Counted from the first letter of the stretch, positions 41,952 through 51,911 are shown. The stretch: 64,000 bases of DNA from Enorma massiliensis phI (GCF_000311845.1 NZ_HE978575.1:146715-210714); one strand, 5' to 3'. Notes: generated by a model from the letters alone, not told the origin. Made by a program: numbers and translations.

Positions 41952-44003
41952 ATGGAACCTGTCAACATCATGGTGAAGCGCGAAACTATCGTGAGGTACG
42001 GTGCCGGTCAAGGGCGCGGAGCCGACCGCGGGCGCTGGGCCTGCCGGGGGCGCCGGCGCGGGGCCGGGCAGGGTCACAAGGCGGTAGCGCTTGTTATGAC
42101 GGCGTGCGCAATTATCTGTGCGATCGTTTTGGCGCTCCCAGCACTGGCTTTTGCAGACAGCTATCCTCACGTGCGCATTTCTGCCGACGTGCAGGCCTCG
42201 GGCGATGTGCGCGTGACCGAGACGCGGGTATTCGAGTTTAGCGACGACGGCAACGGCGTCTACTGGAATATTCCGGAATCGTATAACGAGCAGGGCGGTC
42301 TTTCGCGCATTACCGTGACGGATGTTCGCGTTGGCGCAGAGGGTGATGCGCGGGGGACGTCCTTTAGCCAAGTCTCCTCCGCCTCGCTCGGCGATAGCGG
42401 TGTGTATACGGTCGAGCGCAGCGATGGCACGGTCCAGCTTATGGTCTACGAGCCCCATAGCGAAGATGGCGTGCAGCAGGTCACGGTGAGCTACACGCTC
42501 CAAGGGGCGGTGATGGCATGGGCCGATACCGCAGAGCTGTACTGGCAGTTTGTCGGCCCCGATTGGGAGGAGAGCTCGCAGGACGTGATGCTCGTCATCT
42601 CCTTCCCTAACGGCTCGCAGGATGCGGAGCGGGCGGTTCGTGGAGAAAACTTCCGTGCATGGGGGCATGGCCCACTCGACGGCACCGTCGAACCCGATGC
42701 AACGGTGCCCGAGGTTCGCTACAGTGTTCCGGTCGTATCGAGTGGCACCTATGCCGAGGCGCGGGTCGCGTTCCCCCTCGCGTGGGTGCCCGAATTGGTT
42801 GCGAGTGGAACAGGGTCCAGCGAAGAGCGGCTTTCGACCATCGTCTCCGAGGAGGAGGCATGGGCACGGGAGGCCAATGAGCGTCGTGAGCGGCAACGAT
42901 CCGAGCGCATGGTGCAAAGCATCGTGATGGTGGCCGTATCGGGCGCCTTCGCACTGGTGCTCGCGGTCGTCAAGGCGACCCATCGCTCGCCTGTGCCCCA
43001 TTTCGGCGAGACGTACCTTGACGAGCTTCCGAGCCATGATCATCCTGCGGTCATCGCCGCGTTCGATCAGGGAGGGACCGTGAACGAACGGGCCTTCGCT
43101 TCGACGCTTATCAAGCTAACCGCTGAGGGTGCGGTGGGTATCGACGGCCCCGGTTCTCAACCGCCTGCTGCCGAAGGCGGTCCTATCGCGGAAGACGAGC
43201 CCGAGTATGGCGATCGGCCCCCTTCGCGGGCATATGGTCTCAGGCTTCTCGATCCCGCTCGCCGTGAGGAGGCGAGTATCGATGGCGCGGCGCTGCGGCT
43301 CTTCTTCCGTTCCAACCGGCCCGCGGTGAGCTTCGATTCGATGTCCGACTACGCGGGCGATAATCCTGAGCGCTATCGAGAGCTCGTGGACGATTTCACT
43401 GGTGAGGTGGATGCCGCGCTCAGCGAGCGCGGGCTCATCGCATCGACCGGCAAGACCGGATCGGTGGTCTCGCTGGTTGCCGGCGGAGCGATTCTGGTGG
43501 GCGTTCTTGTTGTTGGCGTCGTTGGCGAGCTGTGGATTCCTATGGTCATCTCGGTGGTGCTCACCCTTATCGGCATGGTGCTGGGGTGCACGCTTAAACG
43601 GTTGACACCCGAGGGCGCTGAGCTCCGGGCTCGCTGCGACGCTTTCGTGCGGTGGCTCAAAGAGTATGAGGCGCGCGATTGCGCCGCCCCTTCCGATCCG
43701 GCGCAGTGGGGCGACATCTTGGTCTATGCCGTCGCGCTTGGGCTCGACTCCGAGCTCGTGAGGGACCTTGCTCGGCTCATCCCCTCCGAAGCGGTGGTTG
43801 CCGGCGGATATTACCCCATGTATTGGTGGTACATCCCGCACGGGCGGCACCATACGAGCCCTCTTGACCGTGCAGATACGAATAGCGCCATTAGCCCGGC
43901 GGCGCTTGCAAGCAGCGCGAATAGTTCTGGATCGGGGTTTGGCGGAGGATTTTCGGGCGGCGGCGGAGGCGGCGTTGGCGGCGGCGGAGGCGGCTCGTTC
44001 TAG
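41952..44003 (+). CDS. DUF2207-type membrane protein with Gly-rich tail
   Basis: 683 residues. A basic N-terminus (about residues 1-45) precedes a signal-anchor (VALVMTACAIICAIVLALPA) and an extracellular beta domain (SADVQASGDVRVTETRVFEF, VYWNIP) typical of DUF2207. It continues with a membrane helix near residue 320, a cytoplasmic region, two more helices at about residue 510 (VVSLVAGGAILVGVLVVGVV), and a C-terminal tail of GGGFSGGGGGGVGGGGGGSF. The function of this widespread family is unknown. The start at 41952 is chosen for GGGGCGGTGCC; the long basic N-terminus suggests it could be further downstream. Confidence 0.88.
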   Translation: MEPVNIMVKRETIVRYGAGQGRGADRGRWACRGRRRGAGQGHKAVALVMTACAIICAIVLALPALAFADSYPHVRISADVQASGDVRVTETRVFEFSDDGNGVYWNIPESYNEQGGLSRITVTDVRVGAEGDARGTSFSQVSSASLGDSGVYTVERSDGTVQLMVYEPHSEDGVQQVTVSYTLQGAVMAWADTAELYWQFVGPDWEESSQDVMLVISFPNGSQDAERAVRGENFRAWGHGPLDGTVEPDATVPEVRYSVPVVSSGTYAEARVAFPLAWVPELVASGTGSSEERLSTIVSEEEAWAREANERRERQRSERMVQSIVMVAVSGAFALVLAVVKATHRSPVPHFGETYLDELPSHDHPAVIAAFDQGGTVNERAFASTLIKLTAEGAVGIDGPGSQPPAAEGGPIAEDEPEYGDRPPSRAYGLRLLDPARREEASIDGAALRLFFRSNRPAVSFDSMSDYAGDNPERYRELVDDFTGEVDAALSERGLIASTGKTGSVVSLVAGGAILVGVLVVGVVGELWIPMVISVVLTLIGMVLGCTLKRLTPEGAELRARCDAFVRWLKEYEARDCAAPSDPAQWGDILVYAVALGLDSELVRDLARLIPSEAVVAGGYYPMYWWYIPHGRHHTSPLDRADTNSAISPAALASSANSSGSGFGGGFSGGGGGGVGGGGGGSF

Positions 44004-44211
44004 CGGCGTTACGCGGCTGGCGGTGCTCTGCGGGGTTCCGGCGCTCGGCGGAGAACGGTGCTTTGCTGGGGCGGCACCCTGCGAGAGCGCTGCCTTGCAG
44101 CGGCAGCGGCGTTTCGCGAAGTGTTAGCGCCTTGCGAGGCGGCGATATCTCGTGAGGTCTTGGCGCCCCGTAGCGCGCTTGCCTGTTCTGCCCTCTATCC
44201 GCTGCGCCTGG

Positions 44212-44862
44212 TTAACGGGCGAGGTCTGCGGTATAGAGGTACATCTCGCTGGGGAGCAGTGCCCGTTCGCTTTGTTCTGGTTGGTGCGCGGCGGCTCGCT
44301 TGAGGCCGTGGCGCTCATAGAATTGCCAGGAGCAATCGGTATCGGTGAAGAGATACGCCTGTTCGGCGCCAGCATCTTGGCAGAAGGAGCATGCCGCATC
44401 GAGCAGTACTCTGCCTATCCCTAAGCCGCGGGCCCGGTGGCTCACGGCGAGGAGCGTGACCTGCCCCGCTTGCTCAACGGAGCAGGCGGCGGTCAGCTTT
44501 TCGTTCGCACGTTGCTCGGCTTTGATCGCGGCATCGAATTCACGAACGGCCGCAGGATCGATTCGTGCCATGTCGTGGCGCAGGTTGTTTCCAAGCCGTT
44601 TCCATGCGTCGGCGTCGATGGCGCTATTGCGGGCCTGGCTACCATGGGGAGCCCGAGCGAGCACGATGCCCATGGCTTCGCCGTTTGCCACCGCTACCAG
44701 TGAAAACGTTGAAATGGAGAGACAGTGGGCTAAATCGTAGCGCGCTTCGAGGGTGTTATAGAGCTCGTTGCGGGAACGGTCGTGCCAGATGCGGCGGAGC
44801 ATCTCGGCGATATCTTCAAAATCCTCATTCATGAATGACCGGTATTGAACGTGTGAGACCAC
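44212..44862 (-). CDS. GNAT-family N-acetyltransferase
   Basis: A 216-residue protein. The acetyl-CoA-binding motif is LLAVSHRARGLGIGRVLLDA (R-x-x-G-x-G/A) near residue 130, and the C-terminal FYERHGLKRA is typical. The start is a GTG with AAGGAG 7 bases upstream and gives the usual strand VQYRSFMNEDFEDIAEML. The acetyl acceptor cannot be told from sequence. It is convergent with the preceding gene and divergent from purH. Confidence 0.9.
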   Translation of the reverse strand: MVSHVQYRSFMNEDFEDIAEMLRRIWHDRSRNELYNTLEARYDLAHCLSISTFSLVAVANGEAMGIVLARAPHGSQARNSAIDADAWKRLGNNLRHDMARIDPAAVREFDAAIKAEQRANEKLTAACSVEQAGQVTLLAVSHRARGLGIGRVLLDAACSFCQDAGAEQAYLFTDTDCSWQFYERHGLKRAAAHQPEQSERALLPSEMYLYTADLAR

Positions 44863-45097
44863 GGGTGGCTCCTTCTCTACCTGCCCTGACCTGCGGTTGC
44901 GAAGTGGATACTGGGTCAAGGCGCAGCATATTGATTCATACCCTGCTGTCAGAGGTAGTGTCGCTGCCCGGTTACCCGGCATTTTCTTCAGAACAACGCC
45001 ATATGAGTACGCTAACGTCCGCTCGTTGCGCTACATTATTGGGATATCTACTGTTGCATGGTTGCCTGGGCAATCGGCGCTGCGGCAAGGAGGGCTA

Positions 45098-46732
45098 ATG
45101 GGTTCAGAAGGCAGGATCGAGCGTGCGCTCATCTCGGTGACCGATAAAACGGGCATCGTCGAGTTCGCGCATGCGCTCGTCGAGAACTTCGGCGTCGAGG
45201 TTATCTCGACGGGAGGCACGGCAAAGGTTCTCGAGGAGGCGGGCATCCCCGTTACGCCAATCGAGGAGTTCACCGGGTTCCCCGAGATGATGGACGGGCG
45301 CGTCAAGACGCTGCACCCCAAGGTTCACGGCGGCCTGCTCGCGCGTCGCGATTCCAAGAAGCATATGGCCGAGGCGGAAGAGCACGGCATCCAGATGATC
45401 GACCTCGTCTGCGTGAACCTGTACGAGTTCGAGAAGACCGTCGCCCAGCCCGACGTGACCTTCGAAGATGCCATCGAGCATATCGATATCGGCGGCCCCA
45501 GCATGCTTCGCTCGGCTGCGAAGAACAACGATTCCGTGACCGTGGTATGTGATCCGGCAGATTATGATGCCATCCTCGAGGAGATGCACGTCCATGGTGG
45601 CGCGACCACCAAGAACACGCGCCGTCGCCTTGCAGCGAAGGTTTACACGCGTACGGCTGCGTACGACACGGCCATCTCCATGTGGCTCAACACCTATCTT
45701 GAGCTGCAGGACGAGGCCATCGACCCGGATGATCCGTTCGATATCCCGAGCGTGTTCGGTATGCAGCTTACCAAGGTGCAAGATCTGCGCTATGGCGAGA
45801 ACCCGCATCAGACGGCAGCGGTCTTCCGCTTTGGGAGCGACTTCGAGCAGCTCGGCAGCTCGCCCAATCCGTTGGTGGGCGCTGAGCAGATCCAAGGCAA
45901 GGAGCTCTCGTACAACAACTTCCTCGATGCCGATGCGGCGTGGAACGCGGTGCGCGAGTTCGACGAGCCCGCTGTGGTGATCTTGAAGCATCAGAATCCC
46001 TGCGGCTCCGCTGTTGCCGGTGACGTGACGACCGCATACGATCGCGCGTTTGCGTGCGACCCCAAGAGCGCCTTCGGTGGCATTATCGCCGTGAACCGCG
46101 AGGTGCCGCTTTCGCTCGTCGAGCATTTCGCCGACGTGAACAAGCAGTTCGTCGAGGTGCTCATCGCGCCGAGCTATACCCCCGAGGCGCTTGAGCGCCT
46201 GAGCCGCCGCCAGAACCTGCGCGTGCTCGCCACCGGCGGTGCCGAGGGCCACGCCAAGCTCGAGCTGCGCTCCGTCGACGGCGGTATGCTGGTGCAGTGC
46301 GTGGACACGGTCGATGAGGATCCGTCCGAGTTCACCTGCCCCACCTCGCGTAAGCCGACCGACCAGGAGATGCGCGACCTGCTCTTTGCCTGGAACGTGG
46401 TGAAGACTGTGAAGTCCAACGCCATCCTTGTGGCAAAGGACCAGGCGGGCATCGGCATGGGGCCGGGCCAGCCCAACCGCGTGGATTCGGCGCTCCTCGC
46501 CTGCGAGCGCGCCGAGGACGCCTGCGAGCGCATGGGCGTCGAGCCTACGGGTTTCGTCGCCGCGAGCGACGCCTTCTTCCCGTTCCGCGACAACGTTGAC
46601 GTGCTGGCGGAGCATGGCGTTACCGCGATCATCCAGCCGGGCGGTTCGGTGCGCGACGACGAGTCCATTAAGGCCTGCGACGATCACGACATCGCGATGA
46701 TCTTCACCGGCACTCGCCACTTCCGCCACTAA
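45098..46732 (+). CDS. purH: Bifunctional AICAR formyltransferase / IMP cyclohydrolase
   Basis: A 544-residue enzyme for the last two steps of IMP synthesis. The N-terminal cyclohydrolase domain has VISTGGTAKVLEEAGIPVTP and MMDGRVKTLHPKVHGGLL. The C-terminal transformylase domain has LRYGENPHQTAAVFR, KHQNPCGSA and CDPKSAFGGIIAVNR, and ends in TGTRHFRH. AAGGAGGGCTA precedes the ATG; the open frame starts earlier without signals. It is monocistronic, with a small hairpin (46739-46758) after the stop. Confidence 0.98.
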   Translation: MGSEGRIERALISVTDKTGIVEFAHALVENFGVEVISTGGTAKVLEEAGIPVTPIEEFTGFPEMMDGRVKTLHPKVHGGLLARRDSKKHMAEAEEHGIQMIDLVCVNLYEFEKTVAQPDVTFEDAIEHIDIGGPSMLRSAAKNNDSVTVVCDPADYDAILEEMHVHGGATTKNTRRRLAAKVYTRTAAYDTAISMWLNTYLELQDEAIDPDDPFDIPSVFGMQLTKVQDLRYGENPHQTAAVFRFGSDFEQLGSSPNPLVGAEQIQGKELSYNNFLDADAAWNAVREFDEPAVVILKHQNPCGSAVAGDVTTAYDRAFACDPKSAFGGIIAVNREVPLSLVEHFADVNKQFVEVLIAPSYTPEALERLSRRQNLRVLATGGAEGHAKLELRSVDGGMLVQCVDTVDEDPSEFTCPTSRKPTDQEMRDLLFAWNVVKTVKSNAILVAKDQAGIGMGPGQPNRVDSALLACERAEDACERMGVEPTGFVAASDAFFPFRDNVDVLAEHGVTAIIQPGGSVRDDESIKACDDHDIAMIFTGTRHFRH

Positions 46733-46949
46733 TATGCCAAATGGGGCAGCCCCCAATTTAGCATCTGGACCTCGGGGCTACTCATTGAGGTGATTTGGGC
46801 AAGGGCGCCAGGTTTCTTCATTCCCGCTGGCTTTGGGATAAAGATGCTGGGCCCTTGCCCTTTCCTTTGCGCCATTCGGCAATATGATATGAGACAGTTG
46901 TGCCAGGTTTCTTTGTCTCATTGTGTATGACGAAACGATGCGAGGATGT

Positions 46950-47720
46950 ATGAGCGATACCGCAGAACAGGGATTCCGTCTGGCAGAGCCGGTGCTCGTA
47001 TGCCGATGGCGATTGGCAGGGCGGCACGTGCCCCTGCTCAACCGGCATATGCGTGCGCTCTCCCAGCGAAGCGTGGCGGGAAAGCCGCTCACGACAAACA
47101 TGCTCGGATGGGTCAAGCAGCATATTGAGTGGTCGCTCGCCGAAGACGTGACGGTTGCAGCCGACGGCGTGCTCATGCTCGTCGTAGACGTTGAGGGCCA
47201 GGCGGCCATGAGCTCGGGCGCGTACGAGCCGCTGGCCGATACATCGGCAGGCGCTCTTGCGGCGCGCGCTAGGGAGGCTCGCGGCGAAGCGGCCGAAACC
47301 GGCGTCGCTCCCGAGGTGCTCTGCGCGATGTGCGCCGGAACGCTCACCATAGGGGCTCCCGCCGGGGAGCATCTGTGCGGAGCCATGACCTTCGTGCGCC
47401 AACTCGCCGAAACCAAGGGCCTGGCCGTTGCTTACGAGCCCGACCTTGGCCGTGTGGCGTCTGGGTGCGCGGGTGTGCCTTTCCTTGTTTCCGATGAGCA
47501 CGGTGTAGTTGTAGTGGGTTCGCTGCCCTCGGCTTCTCGAGCTGTATCCGATGCATGTGGTGCGCAAGAAGGGGTGTTGGCGGCCGAGGTTTCAAGCTGT
47601 CGGCCAGTGGACGCTGATGCTTCCGAAGACATGGGGCCGCACGGTGATGCTTCCAGCGATACGGCATATATAGCGTTTTTCGGCGATGCTTTCGAGACCC
47701 TGCGCGACAGGGCTCGCTAA
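46950..47720 (+). CDS. Unknown cytoplasmic protein, 256 residues
   Basis: The ATG at 46950 follows GCGAGGATGT. The N-terminal part (FRLAEPVLVCRWRLAGRHVP, then LLNRHMRALSQRSVAG) and the middle (VAADGVLMLVVDVEGQ, LTIGAPAGEHLCGAMTFVRQ) recall class IV aminotransferase or chorismate-processing folds only vaguely. I would not assign it. The C-terminal 60 residues are Ala/Ser/Asp-rich. The neighbours are purH upstream and a two-component regulator downstream in the same direction, 155 bp apart. Confidence 0.7.
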   Translation: MSDTAEQGFRLAEPVLVCRWRLAGRHVPLLNRHMRALSQRSVAGKPLTTNMLGWVKQHIEWSLAEDVTVAADGVLMLVVDVEGQAAMSSGAYEPLADTSAGALAARAREARGEAAETGVAPEVLCAMCAGTLTIGAPAGEHLCGAMTFVRQLAETKGLAVAYEPDLGRVASGCAGVPFLVSDEHGVVVVGSLPSASRAVSDACGAQEGVLAAEVSSCRPVDADASEDMGPHGDASSDTAYIAFFGDAFETLRDRAR

Positions 47721-47875
47721 GGCGGCCGCGTCCGTGAGCGCACGAAAGGCGGGCGGGTGCAATTCGGCCTTTCGAGGTGCGAGCCCGTGCTTGGGGTTCG
47801 CGCTTGGGGCATAATGGGACAAAGCCGCTCCCGCATCCTGCCGGGGCGAAGGTGCTTGCAGAAAGGTGTGCTCCC

Positions 47876-48541
47876 ATGCCCCTCATCTATGTAGTCGAAG
47901 ACGATGCCTCCATCCGGGGCGAGCTCGTGCAGGTGCTTGAGCGCAACGGCTTCGAGACGGCGTTTTGCGAGACCTTCGAAAACGTTATCGAGGACATTCA
48001 AGCCGCCGGTCCCGATCTCGTGCTGCTCGACCTGACGCTGCCCGGCACCGACGGCCAGTTCGTCTGCCGCGAGCTCCGCGCCGTCTCGGAGGTCCCCATC
48101 ATCGTGCTTACCTCGCGCGTAACCGAGATCGACGAGGTCATGAGCATGACCATGGGCGCAGACGACTTCATTCCCAAGCCCTATAGCTCCCGCGTGCTCG
48201 TGGCGCGCATCCAGGCGCTGCTGCGGCGTGCGACGGGCGCGGCCGACCGCAGCATCCTCGAGCATCATGGCGTCACACTTGACCTCTCGCGTTCCACGGC
48301 AACGGCGGTGGGCGGTACGGTCGAGCTCACCAAGAACGAGATGCGCATCCTCGCGCTGCTCATGCAGCGGGCGGGCACCATCGTCTCGCGCGAGGACATC
48401 ATGCGCGACCTGTGGGATTCGGACGCGTTCATCGACGACAACACGCTTACGGTCAATATCAACCGCCTGCGGGCGACGCTCGCGAAGATCGGCGTCAAAG
48501 ATTATCTGGCCACGCATCGCGGCCGCGGATACTCGGTGTAG
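47876..48541 (+). CDS. OmpR-family response regulator (BceR-like)
   Basis: A 221-residue protein. The receiver domain has the acidic pair in VVEDDAS, the phosphoacceptor Asp in LVLLDLTLPGTDG (near residue 52), Thr in VLTSR, and Lys in IPKPYSS. The C-terminal winged helix carries VELTKNEMRILALLMQRAG and LTVNINRLRATLAKIGV. It pairs with the histidine kinase 9 bp downstream. The sequence style is that of regulators answering cell-wall-active peptides (BceR/GraR), but no BceAB transporter lies nearby. Confidence 0.94.
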   Translation: MPLIYVVEDDASIRGELVQVLERNGFETAFCETFENVIEDIQAAGPDLVLLDLTLPGTDGQFVCRELRAVSEVPIIVLTSRVTEIDEVMSMTMGADDFIPKPYSSRVLVARIQALLRRATGAADRSILEHHGVTLDLSRSTATAVGGTVELTKNEMRILALLMQRAGTIVSREDIMRDLWDSDAFIDDNTLTVNINRLRATLAKIGVKDYLATHRGRGYSV

Positions 48542-48550
48542 GCGGATGCT

Positions 48551-49636
48551 ATGAATCTGCTCGGTTATCTCCGCTCCTGCCTGCCCACCATCGCGCTTGT
48601 CGTTGCGGCGGTCGCGCTCTCGGCGTTCATCCTTGCTGTTTCGGGCGCGGGGCTTGCGGTCATCGTGCTCGTTTCCATCATCTCGTGCCTGGGCTTGGCG
48701 CTCGCGCTCGCCGCAGACTGGGTGCGCAAGCGCCCCTTCTACGACGACCTTGTTTCGTGCGCCGACGACGCACAGCGGCCGCTCTGGCTGTCCGAGGTGG
48801 TCGAGCGTCCCGATTACCTAGAGGGCGCCATCACGTACGATGCCCTGAGCGCCATCTCGAAGGCAGCAAACGACGGGGTGAACGCTTACCGCAGGCAGGC
48901 ATCGGAGTATCGGGAATATATCGAAACCTGGGTCCATGAGGCGAAATCTCCCCTCGCGGCTGCGCACCTCATGCTCGACAATCTGCGAGCCGAGGCTGAT
49001 CACGTCGAATCGGTCGATAAGCTGCGCGCGCTCGACGACGAGCTGTGCCGCGTTGAGGGCTTTATCGAGCAGGCGCTTTTCTACGCTCGCTCCGAAACCG
49101 TTGACCGCGACTACTTGATTCGAAAGTATCGGCTGGGGGACTTGGTTGCCGCGTCGGTAAAGGCGAATGCAGCGACGCTCATCGGCGTGCATATGGCACC
49201 GGTGATGCACGATCTCGACTTCGAGGTGTTCACCGATGAAAAGTGGATTGAGTTTATCTTCGGGCAGGTGATTCAGAACGCGGCCAAATATGCTCGACGG
49301 GACAACCCGCGCCTTGAGTTTAGCGGCGTGCTGCGCGACCGAGGGAACGCGAGCGAGCGCGTTGAGCTCACCGTGCGCGATAACGGTTGCGGGGTAAGCG
49401 CGGCGGACCTTCCCCGTGTTTTTGACAAGGGTTTTACCGGCGAGAATGGCCGCAGTGGCAAGCGCTCAACGGGAATCGGTCTTTACCTGGTAAAACGGTT
49501 GTGCGACAAGATGGGCGTTGGGGTCTTGGCCGATTCGGTGGAGGGTGAGGGCTTCGCGATCACGTTCTCGTTTTCTACGAATAAGTTCCAATATGTCGAT
49601 CGGGGGGGGCAGTCCTCTAGCGCCCCCAACGCCTGA
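48551..49636 (+). CDS. Intramembrane-sensing histidine kinase (BceS-like)
   Basis: 361 residues. Two N-terminal transmembrane helices (about 12-32 and 35-55) are joined by almost no external loop, the layout of intramembrane-sensing kinases that detect stress through a partner ABC transporter. The H-box is ETWVHEAKSPLAAAHLM, the N-box FGQVIQNAAKYAR, and the G-boxes VRDNGCGV and KRSTGIGLYLVK. No transporter gene is adjacent; the partner must lie elsewhere or be absent. Array 3 follows the stop. Confidence 0.93.
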   Translation: MNLLGYLRSCLPTIALVVAAVALSAFILAVSGAGLAVIVLVSIISCLGLALALAADWVRKRPFYDDLVSCADDAQRPLWLSEVVERPDYLEGAITYDALSAISKAANDGVNAYRRQASEYREYIETWVHEAKSPLAAAHLMLDNLRAEADHVESVDKLRALDDELCRVEGFIEQALFYARSETVDRDYLIRKYRLGDLVAASVKANAATLIGVHMAPVMHDLDFEVFTDEKWIEFIFGQVIQNAAKYARRDNPRLEFSGVLRDRGNASERVELTVRDNGCGVSAADLPRVFDKGFTGENGRSGKRSTGIGLYLVKRLCDKMGVGVLADSVEGEGFAITFSFSTNKFQYVDRGGQSSSAPNA

Positions 49637-49831
49637 GATGCGTTCGTTCCAGTAATGGGAATATCTATTTGGTCTGGTGCCGGTAAGCGCATGATGCCCT
49701 CGTGCAATCCTGGGGTTTTGCTGCGTTGATGCCTAGGTGTTTGCCGATGCGTGAAAAAGAAGTTCCCAAAACTGGCATGAACGTCTGTGCCACGGTCCCT
49801 CTTGAGATGGCTCTGCTCCGGTGCCGATGGT

Positions 49832-50131
49832 GTTGCCGGGCAATGCGTGGACGCTGGGTGGTTGTCGGGCGACATTTGGACATCCGATGCGTTCTCGGGC
49901 AGCATCCGGACACCTGAGGGGTTGTCGGGCGACATTTCGCCAGTTTTGAGCCTCGGAGCGTACCGATCTTGCCCGACAACCCATGGGATAGCCGATTGTC
50001 GCCCGAGAACGCCGTGGGGCGTCCGATTGTCGCCCGAGAACGCCCGGGGCGTCCGGATGCTGCCCGAGAACGCAGCAGGCGTCCCAATCTCACCCGAGAA
50101 TGCCCGGGATGTCCGGATGCCGCCCGAGAAC
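49832..50131. repeat. 30-bp-phased inverted repeat array 3
   Basis: Lies in the convergent gap 49637-50285. Left units start at 49832, 49861, 49891 and 49921; reverse-complement right units end at 49980, 50010, 50041, 50071, 50101 and 50131. The conserved unit is about GTTGTCGGGCGACATTTGGAC plus 9 variable bases. The 60-bp core is 49921-49980. Outside the array the gap (49637-49831) shows nothing recognisable. Confidence 0.92.
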
Positions 50132-50209
50132 GCAGTGCCCATGCAAGCAAACGGCTGCGAAGGCGGCGGGGTGGCAACAGAGCGTTTGCCCCCTGTTCGC
50201 TTTACCAAG

Positions 50210-50234
50210 AAAGGCCCAGCAAAGCCGGGCCTTT
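50210..50234 (-). terminator. Terminator of the universal stress protein gene
   Basis: AAAGGCCC / GGGCCTTT stem with a 9-base loop, followed by TCTT on the minus strand. It lies 52 bases past the stop. Confidence 0.85.
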
Positions 50235-50285
50235 CGGGAGTGTTTGAGTGCGAAGCAAGTGCCTCGCCGCCTATGAGGAGCAGCG

Positions 50286-50726
50286 CTACTTCACGACGAG
50301 GATGTCGCAGTCAGAGCTCCTGAGCAGGAACGTCGAGATCGACCCAAGGAGGGCGTACTTGATGGAGGAAAGCCCGCGGGCCCCGCACATGACGAGGTCG
50401 GGCTTTACCGCATCGAGCATTTCGTCCTTGAGCGTCTCGCGGATGCGGCCGGAGCGCACCATGATCTCGACGCTGGGGATATCCGGGTTGGCCTTGGCCT
50501 CCTCGACCGCAACGGCGATGGAGTCCCTGAAGGCAGACTCGAGCCCGTTGATCAGGTCGACGGGGTAAGCGCCGGCAGACTCGAGCGCTGTCGAGTCGAT
50601 AACATGCCCGATGTAGAGCTTCGCTCCGTTATTCGCAGCTACCTTGATGGCGCGCGCGAGCACAAAATCCTGCTGGTCGGTACCGTCGAGTGCGACGAAA
50701 ACCTTGCCATAGCCTTCTTCTACCAT
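50286..50726 (-). CDS. Universal stress protein (UspA family)
   Basis: A 146-residue single-domain Usp. The N-terminal strand KVFVALDGTDQQDFVLARAI and the C-terminal ATP-binding motif VMCGARGLSSIKYALLGSIS (G-x2-G-x9-G-S/T) are present, so it is of the nucleotide-binding type. AAAGGAGGCACACG precedes the ATG at 50726. It is monocistronic and divergent from uppP. The family supports survival in stasis or stress; the specific role is unknown. Confidence 0.93.
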   Translation of the reverse strand: MVEEGYGKVFVALDGTDQQDFVLARAIKVAANNGAKLYIGHVIDSTALESAGAYPVDLINGLESAFRDSIAVAVEEAKANPDIPSVEIMVRSGRIRETLKDEMLDAVKPDLVMCGARGLSSIKYALLGSISTFLLRSSDCDILVVK

Positions 50727-50946
50727 CGTGTGCCTCCTTTTTGCCGAGCACGGCGCAGCGGCTCGGTCTGAGCGCGCTGCTTCGATTTCCGTTATACCCT
50801 GCCCCATGCGCACGGCTCCTTATTATTCTGTGAACGTCGGCGCTTTTTTCGCCTGCGTCGCGCGAGCGGCCCGATAATGGCATGAAGTCATATGCACTTT
50901 TACGGCGCGCCTACCTTGACGCGCTCGCGAACGGTAAGGGGATACG

Positions 50947-51906
50947 TTGGATATCATCGAGCTGCTCAAATCGGCGTTTCTCGGTCTGGTCGAGGGCATC
51001 ACCGAGTGGTTGCCCATCTCTTCGACGGGTCACATGATTCTCGTTGATGAATTCATCAGCCTGAACGTGACGAAAGAGTTCTGGAGCATGTTCCAGGTCG
51101 TTATCCAGCTGGGCGCCATCCTAGCGGTGTGCGTGTACTTCTTCCACCAGCTCAATCCGTTTAGCCCGAGCAAAGGCCCGGAGGGTCGTCGCGCCACCTG
51201 GACGCTGTGGGGGAAGATCATCGTTGCGTGCATTCCTGCCGCGGTGATCGGCATCCTGTTCGACGACTTCATGGAGGAGCATTTCTACAACGCTCCGGTG
51301 GTGGCCGCGGCTCTCATCGTCTACGGCGTTGCGTTCATCGTGATCGAACGGTGGCGCGCTCATAAGCTCGAGGTTCGCGTGGCGGCTGAGGGCGTGCGCC
51401 CGGGTAGCCGCCCGGCAGGGGCTCACTTCGCTCGTCCGGCCGAAGATGCTGAGCCCACGGAAGGCGGCGACTTCGGCTCCATCACGAGGCTCGAGGATCT
51501 GCCGTGGTCTACCGCATTGGGCATCGGCGTGTTCCAGGTGCTTTCGCTCATTCCGGGAACCTCGCGCTCCGGATCGACCATTATTGGCGGCTTGCTGCTG
51601 GGTACGACGCGCTCTGTTGCCGCGGAGTTCACGTTCTTCCTGGCCATTCCGGTCATGTTCGGCGCAAGCGCCCTGCGTCTCGGCAAGTACGTGTTTCTCG
51701 ATGGAGGCACGTTCGGGATGAACGAGATCTCCATCATGGTCGTTGGCTGCGTCGTAGCGTTCCTGGTTTCGCTCGTTGCCATCAAGTGGCTCATGGGATT
51801 CGTGCGGCGCCATACCTTTACCGCCTTCGGCATCTACCGCATCGTGCTGGGCGCGCTCGTGCTTGCGTACTTCTTCGTTATTGGCCCGATGTTCGGTCTC
51901 GTGTAA
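50947..51906 (+). CDS. uppP: Undecaprenyl-diphosphatase UppP (BacA)
   Basis: A 319-residue integral membrane enzyme that removes phosphate from undecaprenyl pyrophosphate, recycling the lipid carrier of cell-wall synthesis; overproduction gives bacitracin resistance. The signatures are VEGITEWLPISSTGHMIL and LIPGTSRSGSTIIGGL. A hydrophilic loop of about 45 residues (REGVRPGS-type, around residues 140-180) is longer than in most homologues. The start is a TTG with AAGGGG upstream; no better ATG exists. Three hairpins follow the stop. Confidence 0.96.
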   Translation: MDIIELLKSAFLGLVEGITEWLPISSTGHMILVDEFISLNVTKEFWSMFQVVIQLGAILAVCVYFFHQLNPFSPSKGPEGRRATWTLWGKIIVACIPAAVIGILFDDFMEEHFYNAPVVAAALIVYGVAFIVIERWRAHKLEVRVAAEGVRPGSRPAGAHFARPAEDAEPTEGGDFGSITRLEDLPWSTALGIGVFQVLSLIPGTSRSGSTIIGGLLLGTTRSVAAEFTFFLAIPVMFGASALRLGKYVFLDGGTFGMNEISIMVVGCVVAFLVSLVAIKWLMGFVRRHTFTAFGIYRIVLGALVLAYFFVIGPMFGLV

Positions 51907-51911
51907 CGTGT

